From: CAZCJU01 sp964498965
Lineage (GTDB): Bacteria; Bacillota; Clostridia; Oscillospirales; CAG-272
NCBI GenBank assembly: GCA_964498965.1
Contig: CAZCJU010000001.1
Coordinates: 38,078-102,077 of the forward strand
Length of the DNA: 64,000 nucleotides
Direction of reading: 5' to 3'
Below are positions 1 through 7,772 of the stretch, one piece after another (within the stretch, counting starts at the first letter, position 1; the number at the start of each line of letters is the position of its first letter). The notes beneath the pieces were generated by a model. The model searched no databases, was not told the DNA's origin, and saw only the letters and a list, made by a program, of their open reading frames with translations. A program made the translations under genes and the position numbers.

Positions 1-4
1 CCAT
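1..4 (-). CDS. Start of a gene running off the left edge
   Basis: The minus strand shows an ATG at 4-2 preceded by an AAAGGGTG-type ribosome binding site about 7 nt upstream, 20 nt after the stop of the CpaE-like gene. Only the start codon and one base lie in the window. In Tad clusters the gene after cpaE/cpaF is often tadB or tadC, but nothing here shows its identity. Confidence 0.5.
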
Positions 5-24
5 GTTTTTTCACCCTTTCCCTC

Positions 25-1080
25 TTACATGAGCTGTCCGAACACATCGGACGTGGCAAGCTGTCTTGCCAACTGTGCCGAACCGACAGCCTGATACATC
101 GGGAACGAGCCGAGCAAGCGTATGTCGTGTTGACCTATGCCGCCGGCGGGTGACTTATTACAAAGCAGCCAAGCCTTCGGCAGTATTGCGAGTTCGGCTT
201 TTTCGTCGATTATCTTAATACACGACAAAGCTCTGTCCGTCTTGTCGCATGCCGCATCGGTGCCGTCCGTCACCAACACTATCGAGCTGCAATATCCGAA
301 AAACTCGAATTCCGCCTGCGTTCTCGGAAATTCCGCGTCTATCACTACGTAATCGTAACAACCGAGCAATTTCAACTCGTTTTGAAGCGTTATGTAGTCC
401 TTTGATCCCATTTCCATCATGTCAAGCGGCACTCTGACCGAAGAATAATAGTTTACTCCGCACGTATCGTGCTTGACCGTGCTTTGCAACTTCATCGTCC
501 GGTTCGTCTTGTTACTCTTTACGGCATATATCACGTCGCTGAAATCGAATTGACCGTCACAGGAAAAATACATATCGGCATTTCCGTATATCTGTGCATT
601 GAGGTACAGCACTCTCTGTCCGGCATTCGCAAGAGCGATCGCCGATGCCGCCGCAACCGTCGATGTGCCGACGCCGCCGCACGGTGAGGTAAAAACGATC
701 GTTTTCATCGCACCGTTCTCGATTGCCGCCGCACCCGAAATATTCGGAATATGCTCGGAATATATGCTCAGTATCTGCTTGTATATAAGCTCGCCCTTTT
801 GAAATTTACATATTGCCTTATGCTTGTCGACAAAGCTTATATCAAGGCTTTCCACCAAATACGCAAAACCGCACCTTTTGGGCAACATATTGGATTCTAT
901 TTTGAAATTGTCGCTTGCCAAGAACACGTCTATCTTTTTCTCTTCAAGGCAGGCACTCGCCGCATCGAGATCGGTAAACGAGTATATTTCCAGCTCGTCG
1001 GCGTATTTGTTATTAAACATCGGAACGACACGGCGAAGATACGTAGTATCGCTTTCAAGTATCGCAAGCTTGATCTTCAT
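25..1080 (-). CDS. cpaE: CpaE/TadZ-like MinD-family ATPase
   Basis: A 351-residue protein with an N-terminal receiver-like region (about 1-115) and a C-terminal MinD/ParA-type ATPase. The deviant Walker A is CGGVGTST at residues 134-141; like many CpaE/TadZ proteins it lacks the second P-loop lysine. A VVIDAEFP stretch near residue 246 is the Walker B-like strand. The family acts in polar localisation and assembly of Tad (type IVc) pili at the cytoplasmic membrane. It follows the CpaF ATPase on the same strand, so both probably serve one Tad machine whose membrane parts lie off the left edge. The start has GGAGG 12 nt upstream. Family assignment is firm; the pilus role is inferred from it. 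Confidence 0.85.
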   Translation of the reverse strand: MKIKLAILESDTTYLRRVVPMFNNKYADELEIYSFTDLDAASACLEEKKIDVFLASDNFKIESNMLPKRCGFAYLVESLDISFVDKHKAICKFQKGELIYKQILSIYSEHIPNISGAAAIENGAMKTIVFTSPCGGVGTSTVAAASAIALANAGQRVLYLNAQIYGNADMYFSCDGQFDFSDVIYAVKSNKTNRTMKLQSTVKHDTCGVNYYSSVRVPLDMMEMGSKDYITLQNELKLLGCYDYVVIDAEFPRTQAEFEFFGYCSSIVLVTDGTDAACDKTDRALSCIKIIDEKAELAILPKAWLLCNKSPAGGIGQHDIRLLGSFPMYQAVGSAQLARQLATSDVFGQLM

Positions 1081-1297
1081 ATTTTATTCTGTCCTCCTTT
1101 TCACTGCGAAAGCATATGCTTTGCAACCGTATTTTTGTAATTATATAATTAACGGCGGTTTAAATGCGGTATTTCGTCAAAATTCGCCCCTCCGATGTAA
1201 AAAACAGCTTAACGCACATTAGATACGCTTTGCCTCGCCCGCCGTACTTTATATGTTAGCCTGTGCGAATTCCTTCGTCTTATCCGCCATGCTACCG

Positions 1298-1395
1298 CAT
1301 GTCCCCTCTGCCCCTAAAGGGAAAGGCTGTTTTGATTTTGCCTTTCCATTTTCGGGGAAGGTGTCGGCGAAGCCGACGGATAAGGGCATCGCTCC
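1298..1395. repeat. Dispersed hairpin repeat, copy 1
   Basis: The 319-bp gap between cpaF and cpaE holds one copy of an intergenic repeat family. It contains a GGGAAAGGC / GCCTTTCC inverted repeat, the block TCGGGGAAGGTGTCGGCG and a perfect GTCGGC-GAA-GCCGAC hairpin at 1363-1377, then GGATAAGGGC. Similar copies lie at about 7.65, 18.4, 22.1, 27.0, 31.0, 37.2, 43.4 and 61.6 kb. I see no gene in the rest of the gap; the longest start-to-stop run I noticed on the minus strand is 13 codons. Confidence 0.7.
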
Positions 1396-1399
1396 GTTA

Positions 1400-2632
1400 T
1401 CATATTACGGTTTGTATTCCCGACAATTTCAGTTTAAAATCGTTTTTAAGCTCGTTTTGGGTCCGAACAAGGCTCCCCGAAACCCTTTCGAGTGTGCTGT
1501 TTTTATCTTCTTTGAAAACGTACAGCGGATTAAGTAAGATTTTTCCGTCCCGACATCCGACCACTTCCGTTATTTCAACGGTTCTTCTCGATTTATCACG
1601 CATTCTCGACAAATGGATTATCACATCTATCGCCGAGCCTATCTGCTGGCGTATCGCTTCGAGCGGAAGTCCCGAAGCGCCCTGCAACACCATGGTTTCG
1701 AGTCGGCTCAACATATCTTCCGTCGAGTTTGCATGACCGGTCGAAAGAGAACCGTCGTGACCGGTATTCATCGCCTGAAGCATATCGAGTGCTTCCTCGC
1801 CTCTTACCTCTCCGACAACGATACGCTCGGGACGCATACGCAATGACGCTTTTATGAGTTCTCTTATCGTGACCCGCCCCGCACCCGATGCGTTCGCATT
1901 ACGCGTTTCGAGGCTTACGAGATTATCTATGCCCGTTATCTGAAGTTCCGCCGAGTCCTCTATCGTAATGACACGCTCGTCTTTCGGGATAAAATTGGAC
2001 AATGCGTTGAGGAACGTCGTTTTACCGGAGCCTGTTCCGCCGCTGATGAATATATTGTATTTCGCTTTGACAAGCAATTCCAGCTTTTCGGCGATCTCCT
2101 CGGTTATCGATCCGTATTCGATAAGCTTTTCTATCGTCATGGGATTTTTGGAAAACTTTCTTATTGTAAGTATCGGGCCGCAAAGGGATATGGGAGGAAG
2201 CACGACATTCACACGGGAGCCGTCGGGCAGACGTGTATCACATATCGGATTCGCACGATTGACCTCACGTCCCGCCATTCCGACTATACGTTGTATTATG
2301 TCTTCCAATTTTCTTTGGCTTTCGAACGCCGCATCCAGCTTTATAAGTCTTCCGTTTCTTTCTATAAACACGTTTTCCGGGCCGTTTATCATTATTTCCG
2401 TGACCGTTTCATCGCCGATTATCGTATCGAGCAAGCCGAAGCCCCTTATCGAGCTGTACACCTGCTGAACGAGATCCACTCTTGCCTGTACCGAATAATA
2501 CTGTCCTCTTATATTCTCCTCTACGATGTCCTCGATCCCCGCCGTCAGCTCTTCGTCGCTAAGCTTACTCAGCTGCAGCTCCTCGGTGACTATTTTCTTT
2601 AATTTCGAAACTAAGTCCTTATCGAATTCCAC
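1400..2632 (-). CDS. cpaF: CpaF/TadA secretion ATPase
   Basis: A type II/IV secretion ATPase of the CpaF/TadA branch that powers assembly of Tad pili. It has an N-terminal region that includes the FIERNGR strand, Walker A GGTGSGKT at about residue 198, Walker B-type ITIEDSAEL, and the Asp/His box segments RPERIVVGEVRG and TGHDGSLSTGHAN expected of the family. I chose the GTG start at 2632 because GGAGG lies 10 nt upstream; a TTG at 2656 would overlap the PP2C gene by 8 bp and has no such site. Length (410 aa) is normal for the family. It sits between a PP2C phosphatase and CpaE. Confidence 0.9.
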   Translation of the reverse strand: MEFDKDLVSKLKKIVTEELQLSKLSDEELTAGIEDIVEENIRGQYYSVQARVDLVQQVYSSIRGFGLLDTIIGDETVTEIMINGPENVFIERNGRLIKLDAAFESQRKLEDIIQRIVGMAGREVNRANPICDTRLPDGSRVNVVLPPISLCGPILTIRKFSKNPMTIEKLIEYGSITEEIAEKLELLVKAKYNIFISGGTGSGKTTFLNALSNFIPKDERVITIEDSAELQITGIDNLVSLETRNANASGAGRVTIRELIKASLRMRPERIVVGEVRGEEALDMLQAMNTGHDGSLSTGHANSTEDMLSRLETMVLQGASGLPLEAIRQQIGSAIDVIIHLSRMRDKSRRTVEITEVVGCRDGKILLNPLYVFKEDKNSTLERVSGSLVRTQNELKNDFKLKLSGIQTVI

Positions 2633-2648
2633 AGACGCTTCACCTCCG

Positions 2649-3416
2649 TTATTCAACCTGTATAACTATAAGCGTGGCATTATCTCCGCCGTTTTTCTTA
2701 TCGACCTCGGCGAGTATTCGCTTAACAGCCTCGAAAGCGGTATTTTCCCTGAGTATCCCGTACATTTCTCCGATATTCAGTACGTCGGTAACTCCGTCCG
2801 AGCAAAGGACATACATATCTCCCGCACGGATATCGCCCTTTGAGATATACGGCAATATGCTCATCTCGGTTTCGTCTATTCCGATATATTGAAGCAGAAC
2901 GGGCTTTTTTCTTATTCCCATTGCCGTCAATATCCGCTCGTCCGTATGATCCTCGGAAATACAGATCATTTTTTTGTCCCTTATTCTGAATATCCTGCTG
3001 TCACCGACATTGCAGGCGACCACTTCGTCCTGTAAAAACCAGACGGCGGCAACCGTCGTACCGACGGCGGACAATTGCTTGCTCTCACGCAGCAGATTCA
3101 CCTCGTTATTTGCTCTTTCACAGGCGGAAAACATAAATTCTCTGCCGGACATCGCCCACTCTTCGAGCTTTTTGTATTCCTCGCCGAACACCTTACTCGA
3201 AAGGCAGGATGCCTCCGCACCGCAGCATTCTCCTCCCATTCCGTCGAACACGGAAAACAGCACCGGCTCGTCCGTCGTACTGCTGCATTTAAGCGGATTT
3301 TTCAAACCCGTATTCGGGATCGGAAGTCGCTTTTTGTTAAAATAGAAATTGTCTTCGTTATTTCCCCGTCCGCAGCCGACAAACGAGCCGCAGGAGGCAT
3401 TTAAGGTTAAGACCAT
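2649..3416 (-). CDS. PP2C-family Ser/Thr phosphatase
   Basis: A 255-residue soluble PP2C (PPM) phosphatase. Metal-binding motifs are complete: GCGRGNNEDNF near residue 15, FDGMGGE at about 59, GDSRIF in the middle, CSDGVTDVL at about 207 and GGDNATLIVI at the C terminus. The family removes phosphate from Ser/Thr of proteins using two Mn/Mg ions. The multi-TM kinase two genes upstream is the likely partner, making a kinase/phosphatase pair beside the Tad ATPases, comparable in logic to PpkA/PppA control of secretion systems. The substrate is unknown. The start lacks a strong ribosome binding site and lies 16 nt after a 56-codon ORF, so translation may be coupled. Confidence 0.9.
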   Translation of the reverse strand: MVLTLNASCGSFVGCGRGNNEDNFYFNKKRLPIPNTGLKNPLKCSSTTDEPVLFSVFDGMGGECCGAEASCLSSKVFGEEYKKLEEWAMSGREFMFSACERANNEVNLLRESKQLSAVGTTVAAVWFLQDEVVACNVGDSRIFRIRDKKMICISEDHTDERILTAMGIRKKPVLLQYIGIDETEMSILPYISKGDIRAGDMYVLCSDGVTDVLNIGEMYGILRENTAFEAVKRILAEVDKKNGGDNATLIVIQVE

Positions 3417-3432
3417 AGCTTCAACACCGTTT

Positions 3433-3603
3433 TTAAATCTTCAATAAGGAATTTTCCCCGTCATTAAGCTCGGCAAGCAAATCCGGTATGGGATCGTATC
3501 CTCTGCCGAATGACGAACAAAACGCATCGTCCGAGAGGCGAGGCTTCTTGCCTAAGCTGCGGGTTTCATATATTTCGAGAATAAAATTTTTTAAAGATCG
3601 CAT
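3433..3603 (-). CDS. Small ORF, 56 aa, unknown
   Basis: Between the kinase stop (3612) and the phosphatase start (3416) the minus strand has an uninterrupted ATG-to-TAA frame of 56 codons. It begins 8 nt after the kinase stop and ends 16 nt before the phosphatase start, so it fills the gap almost exactly. The peptide starts MRSLKNFILEIY, has no TM segment or Cys pair, and ends in an acidic stretch (LLAELNDGEN). The ribosome binding site is weak (TTGAAAA). I recognise no family. Its fit in the operon supports a real gene, but a chance frame is possible. Confidence 0.5.
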   Translation of the reverse strand: MRSLKNFILEIYETRSLGKKPRLSDDAFCSSFGRGYDPIPDLLAELNDGENSLLKI

Positions 3604-3611
3604 TTTTCAAG

Positions 3612-5471
3612 TCAAAATCGTGCGAATATATCGGAAGCGACAAGTATTATCGACGCTACCGCACCCGCTCCCGCCGTCACGCACGTTATTACGTACATTA
3701 TCAGCTTTACGCCGTGCGGCTTCTCGCCGCTTCTGTAGCCGTATGCCCACACAAATGCGGTAAGAGCGGCTATATCGTAAAATACTTGCCACAATCCCGT
3801 TTCAAACGCTCCGTTTGCAAGGCAGTACACGTTAAAAAGCCACTGCAGTGCGATCGCATAAACACACAGCACACCGCCGAGCCGCACTTCTCTTTGCGAG
3901 ATTATGACTATGCCGCCGAAAAGCGTAAGCGCACCAGCCGCAAGCACGACTATGGCATCGAACGGTATTTCCGTTCTCACGCCGCCGTCAAGCATTGCCG
4001 TCGCACCCGTGACCAGCTTACCGAGCGAGAGAGCCGAAAGAGCCGTGCCGACCGCAAATTTGTTTCGGTCCGATGCCGCTATTGCGAATCCGACGGACAA
4101 AAGCGACACACAAACGGATATTTCCGTCGAGGTCATATCTCCGGTCACCGCAAGCACGACTCCGAGAACGCAAAGCACCGCCGCCATAAATACCGCCGCT
4201 ATTCTGCATGCCTTGCTCGATTTCGAGGTAAGGTATGTATCGCTCTGTTTCGAATCGCTTATCGGCAATATCGTCCGCCGTCCGCCCGACGAGCGAACCT
4301 CGCCGACTTGATCCCCTTGTCCGTTCGGATAAGTCGCACGGCTTCGAGCGTTCTGCGGCACATTCGCATAAGAAACCCGTCCCGCATTCGGGTACGGCGG
4401 GGAAGTCATACCGTCCTGTCCGAGGACCGTTGTGCCGCTGTCAAGCTCATCCACCACAAGACGTCCGTTTGCCGTCATATCGTTCGTCGTGCTTTGGAAT
4501 ATACTGACCGTATCGTTATAACACATTGCTTCCGATCCGATCTTTCCGTTATCGCCTGTTTGAACGAGTGTATTCCATTCCTCTATCAGTGCGTTCTTAA
4601 ATTCCGAAGCCGAACGGTATCGCTGTGACGGTTCGAACGAGCAAGCTTTGACGATGACCTGCCCCAGAGAAGCATTTGCGTTGCACGGCAATTCGAGCGG
4701 CTTTCCCGAAAGCCTTTGTGTCAGTGCCTCCTCGTTGTCCTTATACGAGATCGGTTGCGGATATTTCGGTAAAAACGCCGTTCTGTTATTGTTCAAAAGG
4801 GTGTAAAGGACAAGACCGAGGGAATAAATATCGACACTTGAGCCGTATTCCTCGCCCTTGTACACTTCCGGAGCCATATAATTCAGCGTACCCTTTCTCG
4901 AAAGGTTTGCGTGCGTCGCCTCAAGCTTTCGCGCTATGCCGAAATCGCCCAGCTTGTATTCTCCGAAGCGTGATATAAATATATTGTCCGGCTTGATATC
5001 TCTGTGAACGATATAATTCCGTTCGCATATTTCAAGGGCGGAACATATGTCCAAGCCGAGCTTGATCACGTCTTTTTGGGAAAAGCTCGGATTCGATATA
5101 AAGCTGTCAAAAGGTGTCAAAAGCTCCATTCGGATAAATATATCCCACCCGAGTTCTCCCTCATGCTCGACTATCTTGTAATCTTCTATGCCGACTATGT
5201 TTTTCGCGCCCTTAAGATTATCCATAAGGGTTATTTCGTTAAGCAGATTGTCCACGATCCCTCTGAAATAATCGTACACTTCGCTGTCGCTCATGCCCTG
5301 CGTTTTGGCGTATTTGATCTCCTGTTGGCTTTTCGGAATCGTAATGACCTTGACGGCAGACCAAAACGTTCTGCCGTACTCAACTCTTTTAGCACGGTAT
5401 ACCTTGCCGAACGAGCCTTCGCCGAGGACGCATTCCTCGTTCCACTCCGGCCACACCTGATTTATATTCAT
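3612..5471 (-). CDS. Ser/Thr protein kinase with multi-TM C-terminal domain
   Basis: A Hanks-type kinase. The N-terminal catalytic domain (about 15-300) has the glycine loop GEGSFGKVY, Lys in SAVKVI, catalytic HRDIKPDN, DFGIAR and GTLNYMAPE, so it looks active. A linker of about 120 residues holds the threonine motif SGTTVLGQDGMTS, resembling phospho-threonine ligands of FHA domains. The C-terminal ~200 residues form about six hydrophobic helices, unlike PknB-type kinases with one TM and PASTA domains. The ATG at 5471 has GAGGA 5 nt upstream; an upstream ATG at 5504 adds 11 residues. It lies in the phosphatase/Tad operon. The membrane domain may sense or anchor; its function is unknown. Confidence 0.88.
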   Translation of the reverse strand: MNINQVWPEWNEECVLGEGSFGKVYRAKRVEYGRTFWSAVKVITIPKSQQEIKYAKTQGMSDSEVYDYFRGIVDNLLNEITLMDNLKGAKNIVGIEDYKIVEHEGELGWDIFIRMELLTPFDSFISNPSFSQKDVIKLGLDICSALEICERNYIVHRDIKPDNIFISRFGEYKLGDFGIARKLEATHANLSRKGTLNYMAPEVYKGEEYGSSVDIYSLGLVLYTLLNNNRTAFLPKYPQPISYKDNEEALTQRLSGKPLELPCNANASLGQVIVKACSFEPSQRYRSASEFKNALIEEWNTLVQTGDNGKIGSEAMCYNDTVSIFQSTTNDMTANGRLVVDELDSGTTVLGQDGMTSPPYPNAGRVSYANVPQNARSRATYPNGQGDQVGEVRSSGGRRTILPISDSKQSDTYLTSKSSKACRIAAVFMAAVLCVLGVVLAVTGDMTSTEISVCVSLLSVGFAIAASDRNKFAVGTALSALSLGKLVTGATAMLDGGVRTEIPFDAIVVLAAGALTLFGGIVIISQREVRLGGVLCVYAIALQWLFNVYCLANGAFETGLWQVFYDIAALTAFVWAYGYRSGEKPHGVKLIMYVITCVTAGAGAVASIILVASDIFARF

Positions 5472-5578
5472 AAATTTCCTCGTTTCTTTTGCCTGCATAG
5501 ACATTTTAACCTAAAAAACGCCTGTTTTCACGCAAATGTAATTTTCCGACCCGTAAATGTAATTTTTCATCGATTTTT

Positions 5579-6883
5579 TTACTGTTCCTTCATTGACAGT
5601 ACCGCCGTTGCCGTAAAAATTCCGTTTTGAGCGGAAACTATGAAGTCGCCTCTGTATTTTTTCGCTATTCCCGCAATGATGGGCATTCCGAGTCCGTGAG
5701 TTTGGCTTTTCGATTTCGTCGTTTCTATTCTGTCCGTGCTTTCTACGACCATGCCTATCTTGCACGAATTAAGGACACGCACCACCAAATACCCGTTTTT
5801 TTCGAATATTTCTATTATCATCTTCGGGTGCGACTGCTCACTGCAAACGCAGCCGCGTATGGCATTGTCGAGCAGATTGCCTATTACCGTGGACAGGTCG
5901 AAGTCCGATATCGGTATGTTATCCAGCCGCTCCTTTACTTTTATACGGGTTTCTATGTTCTTTGCCTCGGCTTCGCTCTTTTTGTTGGACAGCATAATAT
6001 TAACGACCGGGTTATCGCAGTACATCATCTGATCCACCAAAGCATATCTTGCTTTCAGCTCGTTTATCAGCTCCAATCCCTTTTGATCCTGACCGTTGCC
6101 GAACAGCGAATACACCGTCTGAATGTGATTTGAAATATCGTGCTTGATCTCACGCAGTTTTTTTTCGTTCTCCACGCTCATTTCATAGTATTTGTATTCC
6201 ATACTGCTTATTTCACGCCCGTAGTCCATGCCCGTGGACATGGTGACACGCCGCACAAGGTACGGTGCGACAGTACCCACGGAAAGGTTCGCTCCGATCA
6301 TGCATACCGTTGCCGCAAGGGAAAGAGGAGAAAAATCGATTTCCTCCGCACCGCCCGCCGCCCTTCTCATCGCAAGCACCGCAGTTATCTCGGCGACACC
6401 CGTAACGGCAAGAGTTCCCAGCACCCACGGCTGTTCCACGCTTCTTCTCGGTCTTGTGAACTGAAAAATAACGGAGGTCGTGACCGAAAGCAGTATTAGG
6501 TATAATATATTACAATATATCGGATCGGTCGGTGTTTCCGCCGCCGAAAAAGTCACTTTACCGCTCAATGCCGCCGAATACAGGACGAATGCAAGTGCCG
6601 CCGAACCGAATGATGCGGCAAGCCTTATCAAAAGTACCCGTATTTTCTTTTTCGGCTTATCTTCGTACATTAAGAAAATAAATACGAACTCCGCTACGGT
6701 CGTTACGACGCAACGTATCAAAAACAGATCGCTTAAGGCGAGTATTATCGCCGCACATATCTCCCCCCAAAGCGTCAGCAGTAAAGGTCTGCCGTATTTC
6801 GCCTGCAGCATATTCGCCGTAAACGCACCCGATATCACCGCTTCAAGCACGAAAACAACGATCGAGTAAATATATTCGCTCAT
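5579..6883 (-). CDS. GHKL sensor histidine kinase (AgrC-like)
   Basis: A 434-residue membrane histidine kinase. Residues 1-215 carry six or seven hydrophobic helices as sensor. The phospho-acceptor box is EIKHDISNH (His248, with the HD..NH pattern of the AgrC/DcuS-like GHKL group). The N box is VIGNLLDNAI and the G box THGLGMP. Its ATG overlaps the regulator stop (ATGA, 6880-6883), so the two are translationally coupled and form a two-component pair. The ligand is unknown; AgrC relatives sense peptides but no propeptide gene is visible here. Confidence 0.88.
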   Translation of the reverse strand: MSEYIYSIVVFVLEAVISGAFTANMLQAKYGRPLLLTLWGEICAAIILALSDLFLIRCVVTTVAEFVFIFLMYEDKPKKKIRVLLIRLAASFGSAALAFVLYSAALSGKVTFSAAETPTDPIYCNILYLILLSVTTSVIFQFTRPRRSVEQPWVLGTLAVTGVAEITAVLAMRRAAGGAEEIDFSPLSLAATVCMIGANLSVGTVAPYLVRRVTMSTGMDYGREISSMEYKYYEMSVENEKKLREIKHDISNHIQTVYSLFGNGQDQKGLELINELKARYALVDQMMYCDNPVVNIMLSNKKSEAEAKNIETRIKVKERLDNIPISDFDLSTVIGNLLDNAIRGCVCSEQSHPKMIIEIFEKNGYLVVRVLNSCKIGMVVESTDRIETTKSKSQTHGLGMPIIAGIAKKYRGDFIVSAQNGIFTATAVLSMKEQ

Positions 6884-7590
6884 TGTTCTTCACCGAGATA
6901 TGATATAAATTTGATCTTCGCATCCTTTAAATTCGGCTTACTTATCGGAAGAACGCTTCCGTCCGACAGATAAAACTCCTTGTTCGTCCTCTCGGTGATG
7001 TATTTCATGTTTATCAAAAAGCTCTTATGACTTCGTATAAAAGTGCCTCCCAGCTGCTGCTGAATAACGTCCATTTTTTCGTAGATCTCGTTCTTTTTAC
7101 CGTCTGCCATGTACAGTATGAGTTTTCGTCCTCGGCTTTCCAGATACATTATCTCCTTGCGGTACAATATCAGCTCCGAACCGTTCGTTTTTATGACTAT
7201 AGCGTCGGCTCTGTCCGCCTCGATCTCGCAGCTTACCTTGGTTATTGCCGCACTCAAGCTGTTTTCGTTTATCGGTTTGAGAAGAAAATATGCCGGATTC
7301 GTTTCGAAAATAGTTGTCGCATAGCTGATAACACCCGTCAGATAAATGACCTTGAGCTTCGGATAGTATTTCTGCAGACGCTTGACGGTTTCTATGCCGT
7401 TTCCGTCCTTCAGATTTATATCCATAATAAGAAGATCGGGAACATGTTCGTTAATCTCGATCATACCGATAAGCTCACCGCAACGGTTCATCGTGATGAC
7501 CTTGTACTTGTCCCCGAAGTGCTTCATTATGAAAAATTTCAGAAATTCCGTTATATTGATGTCATCGTCACATACAAAAATTTCGAGCAT
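6880..7590 (-). CDS. LytTR-family response regulator
   Basis: A 236-residue response regulator. The receiver domain has acidic residues DDD at 8-10, phospho-acceptor Asp57 in LLIMDINLKDG and a later Lys in LLKPI. The C-terminal half (about 130-232) is a LytTR DNA-binding domain with MYLESRGRK and FIRSHKSFLIN, typical of AgrA/LytT/VirR regulators of surface and virulence genes. It is the first gene of the two-component pair and lies just downstream of the giant Ig-repeat gene, with a hairpin repeat between them. That position suggests, without proof, control of the surface operon. Confidence 0.9.
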   Translation of the reverse strand: MLEIFVCDDDINITEFLKFFIMKHFGDKYKVITMNRCGELIGMIEINEHVPDLLIMDINLKDGNGIETVKRLQKYYPKLKVIYLTGVISYATTIFETNPAYFLLKPINENSLSAAITKVSCEIEADRADAIVIKTNGSELILYRKEIMYLESRGRKLILYMADGKKNEIYEKMDVIQQQLGGTFIRSHKSFLINMKYITERTNKEFYLSDGSVLPISKPNLKDAKIKFISYLGEEQ

Positions 7591-7644
7591 GATCTTTTAC
7601 TTCTTTCATTAATGCTGTGTCTGTGTGGTTTTTTTCGCATCGCC

Positions 7645-7760
7645 GACCTCCGCACTTCCCTCTTCGGGGTGAAGCATCGGCTGCAGCCCTTCCCGCAAAG
7701 CCTTCCCTTTTTGAGGGAAGGCTTTGGCTCAGAAGCGACGGGTGTAAAACACCCGAGAAG
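7645..7760. repeat. Dispersed hairpin repeat, copy 2
   Basis: A family copy between the Ig-protein gene and the LytTR gene. It contains a perfect 13-bp stem CAAAGCCTTCCCT (7696-7708) / AGGGAAGGCTTTG (7714-7726) with a 5-nt loop, and a short GGGTGT-AAA-ACACCC hairpin at about 7740-7754. It may lower read-through from the 6.6-kb gene into the regulator, but there is no T-run of a standard terminator on the minus strand. Confidence 0.65.
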
Positions 7761-7772
7761 AGAATTTGTTGT

